Source: Bacteroidota bacterium
GTDB lineage: Bacteria; Bacteroidota; Bacteroidia; Chitinophagales; Chitinophagaceae
DNA: 64,000 nt
Assembly (NCBI GenBank): GCA_013285595.1
Contig: JABDHF010000008.1
Coordinates: 1-64,000 of the forward strand
Reading direction: 5' to 3'
The notes under the pieces are model-generated. The model did not search any database and was not told where the DNA came from. It saw only the letters and a list, made by a program, of their open reading frames with translations. This document shows positions 43,601 to 53,229 of the stretch, one piece after another (the stretch's first letter is position 1; the number at the start of each line of letters is the position of its first letter). Position numbers and translations under genes: made by a program.

Positions 43601-44024
43601 GGCCGGTATTGAACCACTGAGGTGAGTTAGGTGCGCAGCTTTGCATCATGATGCTATAAACCAGCTCATCATAAAATACCTGCGCATCTTTTTTATTGCC
43701 GAAGTAGCCATAATTCTCGCCCCATGTGCGCCAGCAGTCTGCAAGGCGGTGGGCTACCTGCTTAATAGAAGTTTCGCGGCCCAGGCTGCCATCAGCTTGC
43801 GGCACGCCCGCTTTGCGGAAGTATTTTTGCGCCAGTATGTCCGTAGCTATCTGCGACCAGTGTTTTGGCACCTCCACATTGGTCATTTCAAATACCTTTT
43901 CGCCGTTAGGGTTACGGATAACTGAAGTACGGTAATCGTACTCAAACATATCGAACGGGCTTACTCCTTCTTTTGTGTAATGACGGTCGAAGGAAAGGCC
44001 CTTGATTGTAGTTGTAGCGCTCAT
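40692..44024 (-). CDS. nrdJ: vitamin B12-dependent (class II) ribonucleotide reductase
   Basis: 1110 aa from ATG 44024; a TTG two codons earlier is less likely. Reduces ribonucleotides to deoxyribonucleotides using adenosylcobalamin. Core: [52 protein letters not shown] (active-site Cys/Glu), [21 protein letters not shown]. A TSCPD domain lies near residues 900-1000, and the C terminus has paired cysteines ([21 protein letters not shown]), a zinc ribbon that could serve as the reducing tail. No B12 riboswitch was recognised upstream. A good terminator follows. Confidence 0.95.
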   Translation of the reverse strand: [1110 protein letters not shown]

Positions 44025-44435
44025 CGGCAAATATTATTTAAGAGTTAAAAACGTCCTTTGTGAGGACAGCTAAATTATTATAAAACGAGGCCGTTTTAGA
44101 ATAAAAGAAACTAACATATCGTGGATAACCGATGAACATCAAGCGGGTAAATACGGATGATTTTTAATGTAATATTATTAACAATTTTCTTCTTGGAATT
44201 GTGAATAAAGTTACTATATTTTAGCGTGACTGCCAAAAAATGGCACCGGTCCTATCTACTATAATTCAATACCATGGCTGCTTTCGTTAAATTTTAACAT
44301 TAAGTACAGCTATGGATTTTTATGTATAAAAGGCAAAGTTGTAAAAATCATACTTTAAGACTTTCTTAAGGAAAATTTAAACTTAAAATATCTGGATAAC
44401 TGATATTAAGCCTAATTTTGCCCTTTCAAAGCTTT
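44025..44435. other. divergent intergenic region with the 44436 promoter
   Basis: Contains TAATTTTG at 44413-44420 (exact -7 box for the 44436 gene) and a small GTCCT/AGGAC hairpin in the nrdJ leader (minus, about 44053-44067). I see no other ORF or RNA element. Confidence 0.45.
44413..44420 (+). promoter_or_regulatory. -7 promoter box (TAATTTTG)
   Basis: Exact match 15 bases before ATG 44436; it overlaps an upstream in-frame start and so argues for the later ATG. Confidence 0.5.
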
Positions 44436-44846
44436 ATGGAAAGTAATTATAATAAGAAATCATTGGTAACCCGGTCTGCATGGATCGGGCTTGCAGTTTT
44501 CTTTTTAGTTTTTTCCTGCCCGGTTAAAAAATATATACGCCTTCAGTTATACAAGCAGCACCCTTTAAAAGAAACTTCATCTGCACCGCAGCAATATTCT
44601 ATCAAGGAGATCAAAGAACGCAGCGTTGTGGATAAGCAGGAAATATCGCAGATAATATCGCTGTTCGTTCAAAACCGTGTTTCTGATCATCCTGATTTCA
44701 TTCCCTTTTATATTGCAGCCTTTTTATCCTTTGCGCTCTTCTATATTTTTAAGAGAGACGAAGAAACATATATAATCAGCGACCCGAGCCCGGGAAGCCC
44801 AGGCGATCTTCCGCTATATCTTAAGTTGCGCCACTTACAGGTCTGA
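44436..44846 (+). CDS. small membrane protein before the RND operon
   Basis: 136 aa from ATG 44436. One membrane segment near the N terminus (TRSAWIGLAVFFLVFSC, about 14-31) and a second near 90-105 (FIPFYIAAFLSFALFYIF), a helical loop between (SIKEIKERSVVDKQEISQ) and a short cytosolic tail. No family recognised. It precedes the pump gene by 152 bases on the same strand and could belong to the same locus, but no terminator or overlap settles that. Confidence 0.6.
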   Translation: MESNYNKKSLVTRSAWIGLAVFFLVFSCPVKKYIRLQLYKQHPLKETSSAPQQYSIKEIKERSVVDKQEISQIISLFVQNRVSDHPDFIPFYIAAFLSFALFYIFKRDEETYIISDPSPGSPGDLPLYLKLRHLQV

Positions 44847-44998
44847 TACCACTTGATTTCCGATGCTTAAAATGCTTTGCGGTTGCTACTGCATTGTCGT
44901 TTGGCCCGTTTCAGAATTTTGTATTATTCATCTGCATTTATGCTGTGAATGATGCAATGATCACCATGTAAGTTCATAGTTCAATTTATTAAAAAATC

Positions 44999-47900
44999 AT
45001 GTGGATAGTTAGATTTGCTTTAAGGAGGCCTTATACAGTAGGGGTTATGGCCTTTCTTATTCTAATGATGGGGATAATGGCTGTCAGGTCGATGATGGTG
45101 GACATATTCCCTGTAATTGATATTCCCGTTGTATCTGTTATCTGGACCTATCCGGGCCTTTCAGCTTCTGAGATGGAGAAGAAAGTAGTATACCTCAGTG
45201 AGCGCGGTATATCATCGTCGGTAAATGGGGTGGAACGTATAGAGTCGCAGTCGCAGCCGGGGATAGGGATATTAAGAATATACTTTGAGAAGGGCACCGA
45301 TATTGGTGCGGCTATTGCGCAGATGTCAGCAGTATCAGGTACTGCCATACATGGTATGCCGCCTGGCATACAGCTGCCGGTGATCCTGCAGTTTAATGCT
45401 ACCAATGTGCCCGTGGCGCAGATAACCATGTCTAGCAAAACGCTGGGCGAGGATAAGATATTCGACTACGCGCTCAATTTTATACGCCTGCGCCTCTTCA
45501 CCATTCCGGGCCTTTCTACACCTGCGCCATTTGGTGGCAAGCAGCGAGAAATAGTGGTGGATGCAGACCCTAAGGCGCTTACGGCATACGGCTTATCGCC
45601 GGTAGACCTGCTTACCGCTCTGCAAAACTCAAACCTGATCATCCCCGCAGGTACGGCGCGCATAGGCACACGCGAATACAATGTGCAGCTGAACTCCAGC
45701 CCCGATGCGGTTAAGGAATTTGAAAAGATACCGATAAAATCAGTTAACGGCCAGATAGTGCTGATGGGCCAGGTGGCCAAGGTATCTGATGGCTTTGCTG
45801 ACCAAACTAATGTAGTGCGCGTAGACCGTAAGCGAGCGGCTTACCTGTCGATACTTAAGAAATCAAATGCGTCAACCCTAATGGTGGTGGAAGCCGCAAA
45901 GGCAATGATACCAGTGATCAAAGAAACTGCACCTGATGGCCTTGACCTGAAAGTAGATTTTGACCAGTCGGTGTTTGTGGAGAACTCTATTGAGAGTGTA
46001 CTGCACGAGGCTATCATCGGTGCTATACTTGTTTCGCTGATGATCATGTTTTTCCTGGGCAGCTGGCGCAGCATGGTCATTGTTTGTACCTCTATACCGC
46101 TGTCAATTCTCGTGGCGCTTATTGTACTAAAAATAACCGGCAACTCTCTGAACATCATGACGCTTGGCGGCCTTTCACTGGCAATAGGTATGCTGGTTGA
46201 CGATGCCACGGTAGAGGTTGAGAATATCCATCGAAACCGGGGGCTGGGAAAACCCCTTACTATAGCCATACTTGATGGCGCACAGCAGATAGCCGTGCCG
46301 GCGCTGATGGCTACGCTTGCCATCTGTATCGTGTTCTTCCCTGTAGTGCTGCTAAATGGCCCATCAAAATATCTATTCCAGGCCATGGCGCTTTCGGTGG
46401 TTATATCTATGATGGCGTCTTACATTTTATCGCGTACGCTGGTGCCGGTACTGGCGCGTATGCTTATGGCCAGTGAGCATCATGGCGACGAACCACCTGT
46501 AGACGGCACTCGTTTTAACATGTTCTCTTTCAAATTCAACAAAGAGCGCGACCGCCGCTTTGGTAAATTCACAGACCGCTACGGGCGCGTGCTGCACAGC
46601 TTTTTAAAGAACAGGCCGGCGGTGCTTATTATCACGCTTATAGTAATGGTGATATCTGTGCTGCTTGTTAAAGTTATTGGTACGGATTTCTTCCCTAACA
46701 CCGATACCGGTATGATGAAGATACATTTCAGGGCGCCAATAGGATCGCGGATAGAAGAGACAGAACGGCTTGTAGACTCTGCTGAAGGCCGCATCAAAAA
46801 TATAATAGGCCAGAAAGATATAAGCGTTATCAACGACATGATAGGCGTGCCCCTGTTCTACAACCTCGCATTTGTGCAAACCGATAACACCAGCAGCATG
46901 GATGCCGACATTCTTATATCGCTGAACAAAGACCACAAACCTACCAATGAATATGTGCGGCAGATACGTAAAGACCTTAACGAGCATTTTCCGGGTTGTG
47001 CTATTTATTTTCAGTCGGCAGATATTGTGAGCCAGGTATTGAACTTCGGAACATCGGCGCCAATAGATATTCAGCTGATGAACAACAATTACGACACCTC
47101 ATTCAAATATGCAGTGAAGCTCAAAAACGCCATACGCACCATTCCCGGGGCTGCCGATGTGAACATAAAGCAGATACTCGACTATCCTACCATGATGTTT
47201 AATGTGAACAGGGAGCGTGCGCAGGAATTAGGGCTTTCCCAAAAAGATGTTGCCAACTCTATGCTCGTAGCCTTGTCTTCAAACGCCACAGTAGCGCCAT
47301 CGTTCTACATAAACCCGGCCAACAATGTGAATTACAATGTGGCCGTAAAAGTGCCATTCAATGAGCTTAATTCTATCAACAACATATTGAACACACCGGT
47401 AACCAGCAGCAGCCCTGCACCTGGCGCGGGTAATCTTTCTGATGCGCCATCGGCGCCAACGCAGACGCTCAGTAACCTTGCTTCTGTAAGCTATCAAAAC
47501 CAGTACGACGTTATTAATCACTACACCGTACAGCGTGTTATGGATATTACAGCTAACGTTGATGGCCGTGATATGGGCTCTGTAGCTGATGATATAGAAA
47601 AGAAGATAGCCGCTATGGGTCAACTACCGGTAGGCATGCACATCTACATGCGCGGCCAGCCAGAGGTGATGAACAGCACCTTTAAAACACTCGGCCTCGG
47701 GCTTATCATATCGGTGATACTGGTGTACTTGCTTATGGTTATTTTGTTCCAGACCTGGCTCGATCCATTCATCATTCTTTTTGCTGTGCCGGGTGCATTT
47801 GTGGGCATCCTCTGGATGCTGGCTTTAACCGGTACTACTATAAATACGGTATCGCTTATGGGGGCTATTGTGGCGGTGGGTATTGCGGTATCTAACTCTA

Positions 47901-48292
47901 TATTGCTGGTGAGCTTTGCTAATGAGGTGAGAGTGGAAAAAGGGCTAAATGCCGTAGAAGCCGCACTGGAAGCCGGCAGAACCAGGCTGCGCCCTGTACT
48001 GATGACTGCCCTTGCCATGATACTGGGCATGATACCTATGGCGCTGGGCACTGGTGCGGGTGGTGAGCAGAACGCACCACTTGGCCGCGCTGTGATGGGT
48101 GGCCTTATTGTAGCTACGGTGGTTACTTTATTCATAGTACCGGTCATTTATTCGCTGTTAAGAAAGAACGCGCCGGAACGTAATAAGCTTGATGAACAGT
48201 TCAGGCTGGAAACCATGCGCTACGACGAGATAGAAGGCGAGCATACGGTATTGGTGCCTGAAGTATCTGTAAACACTAATGAACAACATTAA
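44999..48292 (+). CDS. RND efflux transporter permease
   Basis: 1097 aa, proton-driven inner-membrane pump of the HAE/AcrB type. N-terminal RPYTVGVMAFLILMMGIMAVRSM, the first periplasmic half, GSWRSMVIVCTSIPLSILVALI, the proton-relay motif GGLSLAIGMLVDDATVEVENIHRNRG (Asp pair in TM4), and later GTTINTVSLMGAIVAVGIAVSNSILLVSFANE with GGLIVATVVTLFIVPVIYSL. Substrate range cannot be read: hydrophobic drugs are possible, and there is no metal signature (Cys/Met-rich) of CusA. Followed by adaptor (22 bases) and TolC (8 bases), a complete tripartite operon. Confidence 0.95.
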   Translation: MWIVRFALRRPYTVGVMAFLILMMGIMAVRSMMVDIFPVIDIPVVSVIWTYPGLSASEMEKKVVYLSERGISSSVNGVERIESQSQPGIGILRIYFEKGTDIGAAIAQMSAVSGTAIHGMPPGIQLPVILQFNATNVPVAQITMSSKTLGEDKIFDYALNFIRLRLFTIPGLSTPAPFGGKQREIVVDADPKALTAYGLSPVDLLTALQNSNLIIPAGTARIGTREYNVQLNSSPDAVKEFEKIPIKSVNGQIVLMGQVAKVSDGFADQTNVVRVDRKRAAYLSILKKSNASTLMVVEAAKAMIPVIKETAPDGLDLKVDFDQSVFVENSIESVLHEAIIGAILVSLMIMFFLGSWRSMVIVCTSIPLSILVALIVLKITGNSLNIMTLGGLSLAIGMLVDDATVEVENIHRNRGLGKPLTIAILDGAQQIAVPALMATLAICIVFFPVVLLNGPSKYLFQAMALSVVISMMASYILSRTLVPVLARMLMASEHHGDEPPVDGTRFNMFSFKFNKERDRRFGKFTDRYGRVLHSFLKNRPAVLIITLIVMVISVLLVKVIGTDFFPNTDTGMMKIHFRAPIGSRIEETERLVDSAEGRIKNIIGQKDISVINDMIGVPLFYNLAFVQTDNTSSMDADILISLNKDHKPTNEYVRQIRKDLNEHFPGCAIYFQSADIVSQVLNFGTSAPIDIQLMNNNYDTSFKYAVKLKNAIRTIPGAADVNIKQILDYPTMMFNVNRERAQELGLSQKDVANSMLVALSSNATVAPSFYINPANNVNYNVAVKVPFNELNSINNILNTPVTSSSPAPGAGNLSDAPSAPTQTLSNLASVSYQNQYDVINHYTVQRVMDITANVDGRDMGSVADDIEKKIAAMGQLPVGMHIYMRGQPEVMNSTFKTLGLGLIISVILVYLLMVILFQTWLDPFIILFAVPGAFVGILWMLALTGTTINTVSLMGAIVAVGIAVSNSILLVSFANEVRVEKGLNAVEAALEAGRTRLRPVLMTALAMILGMIPMALGTGAGGEQNAPLGRAVMGGLIVATVVTLFIVPVIYSLLRKNAPERNKLDEQFRLETMRYDEIEGEHTVLVPEVSVNTNEQH

Positions 48293-48314
48293 TCAACATT
48301 GAAAATCTATAGTT

Positions 48315-49430
48315 ATGAGCACAAATAAAAACAATGGTTCTTTTCGCATCTGGCTGGGCGGCGGGTGTATAGTAGCTGTTGCTGCAATAGGGTTAATATC
48401 TATGTTGCTGAAACGGAAAGAGCTGCTTGCCAAAGAAACGAACATTAAAGTAAGCGAGATAAAGAATGGCCCATCGGTGAAAGCTATTAAAGCGGGCATG
48501 TCGGGCGCAGAGAAAGGGCTGGTGCTTATTGGCGAGGCACGGCCATTTCAGAGTGTGACGCTGTATGCAAAGACCAGCGGCTACATGAATAAGATACTGG
48601 TAGACAAAGGTGATAAGGTAAGAGATGGGCAACTGCTCGCCACCATCCTGTCGCCAGAGGTAGATCAGTCTTATAAAGCAGCCATTGCCGACCTGGAGAA
48701 TAAAAAGAAAATACAGAAGCGCGACCAGGCGCTGGTACAGAAAGACTACATATCGAAAGAAGATGCAGAAGCCTCTGAAACAGCGGTACAGGTGGCCGAA
48801 GCGCAGGTGCAATCGCTAAAAGAGCAGATGCTGTATAAGAATATCATAGCGCCGTTTGCAGGTACTGTAACGGCACGCTTTGCAGATGCCGGTGCGCTGG
48901 TGCAGAACGCCACTAACTCGCAAACAAGCGCACAGCCGGTAGTAACCATATCGCAGCTGGATAAGATACGCATCTATGTGTATGTGGCGCAGGGCGATGC
49001 TGCATTTCTGAAAGAAGGCTACCCGGTAACCATCACTATGACCGAAAGGCCTGCTTTGAAAATACCAGCTACCATCACCCGCATAGCTGGCGAGCTGGAC
49101 CCAAAGACCCGCATGATGCTAACTGAAATAGACATTCCAAATACTGATAAGGATAACCAGATAATCCCGGGCAGTTATCTACAGGTGAATTTTAAAGCCC
49201 CTGAAATGAAATACCTGACTATACCGTCTGAAGCGCTGATGATAAGGGGCGGCAAGCCTTATGTGCCGGTCATTAATGCCAATAACGAGATACATTATCA
49301 GCCTGTAGTAGTGAATAACAATGATGGGGTGCATGTATCTATTGCCAGCGGTGTTAACACTGGCGATGTGGTAGGCATTAATGTAAGCCCGGAGCTGCCT
49401 GAAGGACAAAAAGTAAGTGTACAATTATAA
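48315..49430 (+). CDS. RND efflux periplasmic adaptor (membrane fusion protein)
   Basis: 371 aa. N-terminal anchor (about 13-33), then the beta-lipoyl/coiled-coil/beta-barrel order of HlyD/AcrA: GYMNKILVDKGDKVRDGQLLATI, a coiled coil (KAAIADLENKKKIQKRDQALVQK), a second lipoyl half KNIIAPFAGTVTARFADAGALV and a barrel part with ITRIAGELDPKTRMMLTEIDI. Bridges the pump and TolC in the periplasm. ATG start, 22 bases after the pump gene. Confidence 0.95.
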   Translation: MSTNKNNGSFRIWLGGGCIVAVAAIGLISMLLKRKELLAKETNIKVSEIKNGPSVKAIKAGMSGAEKGLVLIGEARPFQSVTLYAKTSGYMNKILVDKGDKVRDGQLLATILSPEVDQSYKAAIADLENKKKIQKRDQALVQKDYISKEDAEASETAVQVAEAQVQSLKEQMLYKNIIAPFAGTVTARFADAGALVQNATNSQTSAQPVVTISQLDKIRIYVYVAQGDAAFLKEGYPVTITMTERPALKIPATITRIAGELDPKTRMMLTEIDIPNTDKDNQIIPGSYLQVNFKAPEMKYLTIPSEALMIRGGKPYVPVINANNEIHYQPVVVNNNDGVHVSIASGVNTGDVVGINVSPELPEGQKVSVQL

Positions 49431-49438
49431 AAAACTGT

Positions 49439-50812
49439 ATGAGCTATAAATTAGTGTATGCCGTAGTAATTGCGGCGCTGTTTAATACAAATATGTCGGG
49501 TGCCCAAACAGCTACGGTAAGGGTGCTAACGCTGCAGGAATGCGTAAACATGGCGATAGAAAGATCTACTGCCGTGCTAAAGGGCAATAACAATGTAGCC
49601 TATGCAGGCACGCAGATATTGGCTGCTTATGGGCAATACCTGCCCAACCTGGCGGCAGGCGCAGGCTATAACTATAACAGGGGCAATAACTTTTTCGCCT
49701 CTACGGGGCCGGAGCTAGTGAATGAGAACCGCAGCCAGTTCAACTATCAGCTTACCAGCAGTATCAACATTTTTTCCGGGTACTACAACTACTCGAACTT
49801 TAAGGCCGCTAAGCTGAGCAAGGATATATCTAACCTGACCCTGGAACTGGCCAAGCAGCAGATAGAGCTGGACATAACGCAGTCGTATCTGCAGGTAATA
49901 CTTGATAGAAAAATAGTAGGCCTTGACAGTAGTAACCTTGCTACATCGCTCAAGCGCGAAGACCAGCTTACAGTGCTTACCGATGTAGGCCGTAAAGCAA
50001 AGACCGACCTTTATCAGCAGCAGGCACAAACAAGCAGTAACAAGCTGTTGCTGATAAATGCCATCAGCCGTATGGAGAACGATAAGATACTGCTGTTTCA
50101 GAAACTACGCATTGACTCCACTGATAATTATGAAATAGCAGATATAGCCATTGATGACAACCCAAATGCTGCACGCTATGGCAATAAAGATGAGCTGCTG
50201 CAAGAGGCATTGCAAAACAGGGCAGACCTGCAATCGGCACAGCTAACAACCCAAATGACAGACTGGAACATAAAGAAGTACAGGAGCGGGTACCTGCCAC
50301 AGGTAAGCCTGGCAGCAGGCTTTTTCAACAACGGCGCCTACTTCAACTCCCTGAGTGTAAATGGCGAAAGCGCTGATGTAGGTAGCCAGCAAACAATACC
50401 TACCCAGTTATATAAATACACCTACGGTACTGTAGGTATTAATGCTACGTGGAATATCTTTGATAAGTACTTTACAAAATCAAATGTAGCTGGTGCAAAA
50501 ATAGCAGCAGACAATGCCCGGATAGACCTGCAGGATACTAGGACAGGAGTGCTCTCAAACATACGCCAGGCGCATAACGACTACCGGAATGCGGTGCAGC
50601 AAATGGAAACAGTTGGGGTAGGGTACAACGCAGCACAAAAGGCATACGAAGCAGTAAGCGGGCAATATAAAGAGGGCGCTACAGACTTCATCACGGAGTC
50701 GAACGCGCAATTGGTATTCCTGCAGGCTGCTCAAAACAAAATACAGACATCTGTAAATATGATGCTCCAGAAAAAGATACTTGACTTCTATGCGGGAACT
50801 ATAAAGAACTAG
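49439..50812 (+). CDS. TolC family outer-membrane efflux channel
   Basis: 457 aa. Signal peptide (cleavage near SGAQT), then two repeated long helix pairs and strand segments of TolC: LTLQECVNMAIERSTAVLKGNNNV, YNYQLTSSINIFSGYYN, YGTVGINATWNIFDKYF, and coiled QYKEGATDFITESNAQLVFLQAAQNKIQ. Forms the outer-membrane exit of the pump encoded just before it (8-base spacing). ATG start. Convergent with the M23 peptidase gene; the stops are 8 bases apart. Confidence 0.95.
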   Translation: MSYKLVYAVVIAALFNTNMSGAQTATVRVLTLQECVNMAIERSTAVLKGNNNVAYAGTQILAAYGQYLPNLAAGAGYNYNRGNNFFASTGPELVNENRSQFNYQLTSSINIFSGYYNYSNFKAAKLSKDISNLTLELAKQQIELDITQSYLQVILDRKIVGLDSSNLATSLKREDQLTVLTDVGRKAKTDLYQQQAQTSSNKLLLINAISRMENDKILLFQKLRIDSTDNYEIADIAIDDNPNAARYGNKDELLQEALQNRADLQSAQLTTQMTDWNIKKYRSGYLPQVSLAAGFFNNGAYFNSLSVNGESADVGSQQTIPTQLYKYTYGTVGINATWNIFDKYFTKSNVAGAKIAADNARIDLQDTRTGVLSNIRQAHNDYRNAVQQMETVGVGYNAAQKAYEAVSGQYKEGATDFITESNAQLVFLQAAQNKIQTSVNMMLQKKILDFYAGTIKN

Positions 50813-50819
50813 TGATACC

Positions 50820-52559
50820 TCATCGGGTAAAGGTTAGGTGATAACTGCTTGCATTGCCATTCTCATCTTCTGCGGTAAACACCAGCTGGTGTTTGCCTTT
50901 AGGGCAATGGCCGTCGAACTTATAGAAGAACGAATCGCCATGCTGCTCAAAGCAGATCCATTTGCCATCGAGGTAGCCGCTGAATTTTTTTACTGATGTC
51001 ATATTGTCTTTTGCGTCAAACGTCATCTGCTTTACTCTGCTGAGATTTGCTCCGTTCTTTTGCATAGACCATATTACAGGAGCTGTTGTATCAATATCCA
51101 GCCAGTAAGTGCCGAAATTCCGGACACGTGCTTTGTACCAACCATTTTCTATTTGGGTAGCCGCTCTGCCATCTTCATCTTTGTCGTCGCTATACATCGT
51201 TACCACCTTTTTTTCAAGACCGGCGGGTATAGCTCTTCCGGGCTTTAAGTGTAAGTCAAAATAGGTATGTACAGGTAGCCACGGCTGACCTAATTTTACT
51301 TTAGCAGAATATCCGTTTTCACTTTTAAGTGTTTCGTTACGAAACCAAATGTCTTCATAAAGGGCCTTATCATCAAGCGTAAAAACAATATTGCTGTCAA
51401 TGCAAATGTTCTGTTTATTCGCGTAAAAACGCCTGCAGCCCATTGGTTTATCAGTATTTGTACGCTTCATCGTTTTGCCAGATGATGCATAAAAGCTAAT
51501 ACGGCTTTCGTTTGCTTTATCATCTGCAATAACGATCGCAACCTTGTGCACTTTATCTTTCAGGTCTATCATTCCCTTGCCTGCATTGAGGTTGCTATAT
51601 ATACGGTCTAAGCGATTGCCTGGCAAAAGATACAGACGTTGTATCCATTTATGGTGTTGCTGTTTCGTTCCATAGTCTGTATATGCGTTAATATACCGTG
51701 TTTCATCATAGCCTATATCATCAAGGGTTACCTGTGCCTGCAGGCTATCGTCTACAAAAAGTTTGGTCGTGTAAAATGCGATCGTATTATCACTGCCATC
51801 CATGTAGTCATCTACGTTTATCCCAATGCCGATATTCCCGGGCGCCAAATAAACAGTATCTCCAATGACCTCATACCCTGTAGCAACGGCTTTTACAGGT
51901 ACATACACATCTCCCTTCTTCAGCAGTGGCAATATATCTTCTTCTGCACCTTCCGTACGAAAAGCAACCTCCGCAGGTACCGGCGCTATCTTATCTACCA
52001 GTGGCAGCCCAAACAACTCAGGGTTTAACGGATGCTCTGTTTTAGTATTCCTGATCTCAAAATGGAGGTGCGGCGCGGTAGATGCGCCGGTGTTACCGCT
52101 CCATGCTATCTGGTCGCCTTTCTTTACCGGGAACTGGTTGGGGGTTAGTTGTATATCTACGTCCCAGTGTTTTTTATCGTACTGCTCTTTGCTTAGGTAA
52201 GCTTGTAGGGCAGGGGCAAAGTTGTTCAGGTGTGCGTAGAGCGTGGTATAGCCATTTGGGTGGGTAATGTACAGCCCGTGGCCAAAGCCACCTTTCTCCA
52301 TTTTTATACGCGATATGTAACCATCGGCGGCGGCATGTACCGGCTGGTTTTCTTTGCCCAGTGTTTTTATATCTACCCCGCTATGAAAGTGGCCCGGCCT
52401 GCATTCCCCAAAGTTGCCCGCAAGAAATATGGGTATATCCAGTGGGTTGCGGAAATAATCTTGCGGATAGCTGGGTGTGTTGGTAGGCAATTGTCCTTGT
52501 GCATAGACAACACATGAACACATTAGCAAAGCCGCTATTAATAGATATCTTCTATTCAT
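50820..52559 (-). CDS. M23 family metallopeptidase
   Basis: 579 aa from ATG 52559 (a TTG three codons upstream is also in frame). Signal peptide (1-20), then an LytM/M23 zinc site: GHFHSGVDIK with H59 and D63, and the HLHFEI box (H164, H166). The following 400 residues are beta-rich repeats of unknown role. Expected to cut peptidoglycan cross-links, or act as non-catalytic activator; the full H-D-H set points to an active enzyme. It starts 10 bases after the methyltransferase gene on the same strand. Confidence 0.9.
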   Translation of the reverse strand: MNRRYLLIAALLMCSCVVYAQGQLPTNTPSYPQDYFRNPLDIPIFLAGNFGECRPGHFHSGVDIKTLGKENQPVHAAADGYISRIKMEKGGFGHGLYITHPNGYTTLYAHLNNFAPALQAYLSKEQYDKKHWDVDIQLTPNQFPVKKGDQIAWSGNTGASTAPHLHFEIRNTKTEHPLNPELFGLPLVDKIAPVPAEVAFRTEGAEEDILPLLKKGDVYVPVKAVATGYEVIGDTVYLAPGNIGIGINVDDYMDGSDNTIAFYTTKLFVDDSLQAQVTLDDIGYDETRYINAYTDYGTKQQHHKWIQRLYLLPGNRLDRIYSNLNAGKGMIDLKDKVHKVAIVIADDKANESRISFYASSGKTMKRTNTDKPMGCRRFYANKQNICIDSNIVFTLDDKALYEDIWFRNETLKSENGYSAKVKLGQPWLPVHTYFDLHLKPGRAIPAGLEKKVVTMYSDDKDEDGRAATQIENGWYKARVRNFGTYWLDIDTTAPVIWSMQKNGANLSRVKQMTFDAKDNMTSVKKFSGYLDGKWICFEQHGDSFFYKFDGHCPKGKHQLVFTAEDENGNASSYHLTFTR

Positions 52560-52569
52560 CTGTTGCAAG

Positions 52570-53202
52570 TTACAGCGAATGGCTTATTTTCTCATAAACC
52601 CTTGCCATTACAAATCCACTTATAAAGGCTTTTTCCTCTTTTATTGTGTAGCTGTTCTGCTCAAAGGCTTCGTTTATATGCGGCAATTTTTCGGCCTCAA
52701 CGCCGCAGAATGTTCGGAAAAACAGGTACATGATCTTCAGTACAGTTCTTTGCCACCATATAGCTGTATTCTGAAAATCGCAGAATAGCCATAAGCCTTT
52801 TGTTGCAAGCGATGTATCTATCTTCAAAAAGATTACTTTAAGTGTTTCTTCACTAAAGTTGTCTAATAGAAACGGCGTGATCACTACGTCAAAATCATTA
52901 GGAAAAGAGATATCCTGTATAGGCGCGGTTACGAAAGCCACTTTATTTCCGCCCACATTTCTCGCGCTGGCAAGTGCTATCATTTTTGGTGAAATGTCTA
53001 TGAAGGTAATGGAGAGGCCTGATGGATGTATGCGGCTTAGTTCTTCCAGTATCCAGCCGGTGCCGCCGCCGGCTATAAGTATTCTTGAGTTTGGTGGGAT
53101 CTTCTTTAGCAAATATATCTGTGCATTCATGAGGGTATTGCCATAGATGATCCGTGCGAGACGGTCGTAAAAGGTGGCTATGGTATCATAACTGCGTTTC
53201 AA
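52570..53202 (-). CDS. class I SAM-dependent methyltransferase (second)
   Basis: 210 aa, TTG start at 53202 because no in-frame ATG precedes the conserved YDTIATFYDRLARIIYG block. Motif I is ILIAGGGTGWILEEL (about 40-54), followed by ITFIDISPKMIALA and DISFPNDFDVVITPFLLDNF. The length and pattern resemble quinone or lipid-type Methyltransf_11 enzymes; the substrate is unknown. Linked to the M23 gene (10 bases). Confidence 0.87.
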   Translation of the reverse strand: MKRSYDTIATFYDRLARIIYGNTLMNAQIYLLKKIPPNSRILIAGGGTGWILEELSRIHPSGLSITFIDISPKMIALASARNVGGNKVAFVTAPIQDISFPNDFDVVITPFLLDNFSEETLKVIFLKIDTSLATKGLWLFCDFQNTAIWWQRTVLKIMYLFFRTFCGVEAEKLPHINEAFEQNSYTIKEEKAFISGFVMARVYEKISHSL

Positions 53203-53229
53203 ATCGGGGAGAATAAGGGCTAAAATTAG

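Noticed and set aside
44025-44435. Cobalamin riboswitch upstream of nrdJ
   Set aside because: No B12-box-like sequence or suitable multi-helix layout could be recognised by eye.
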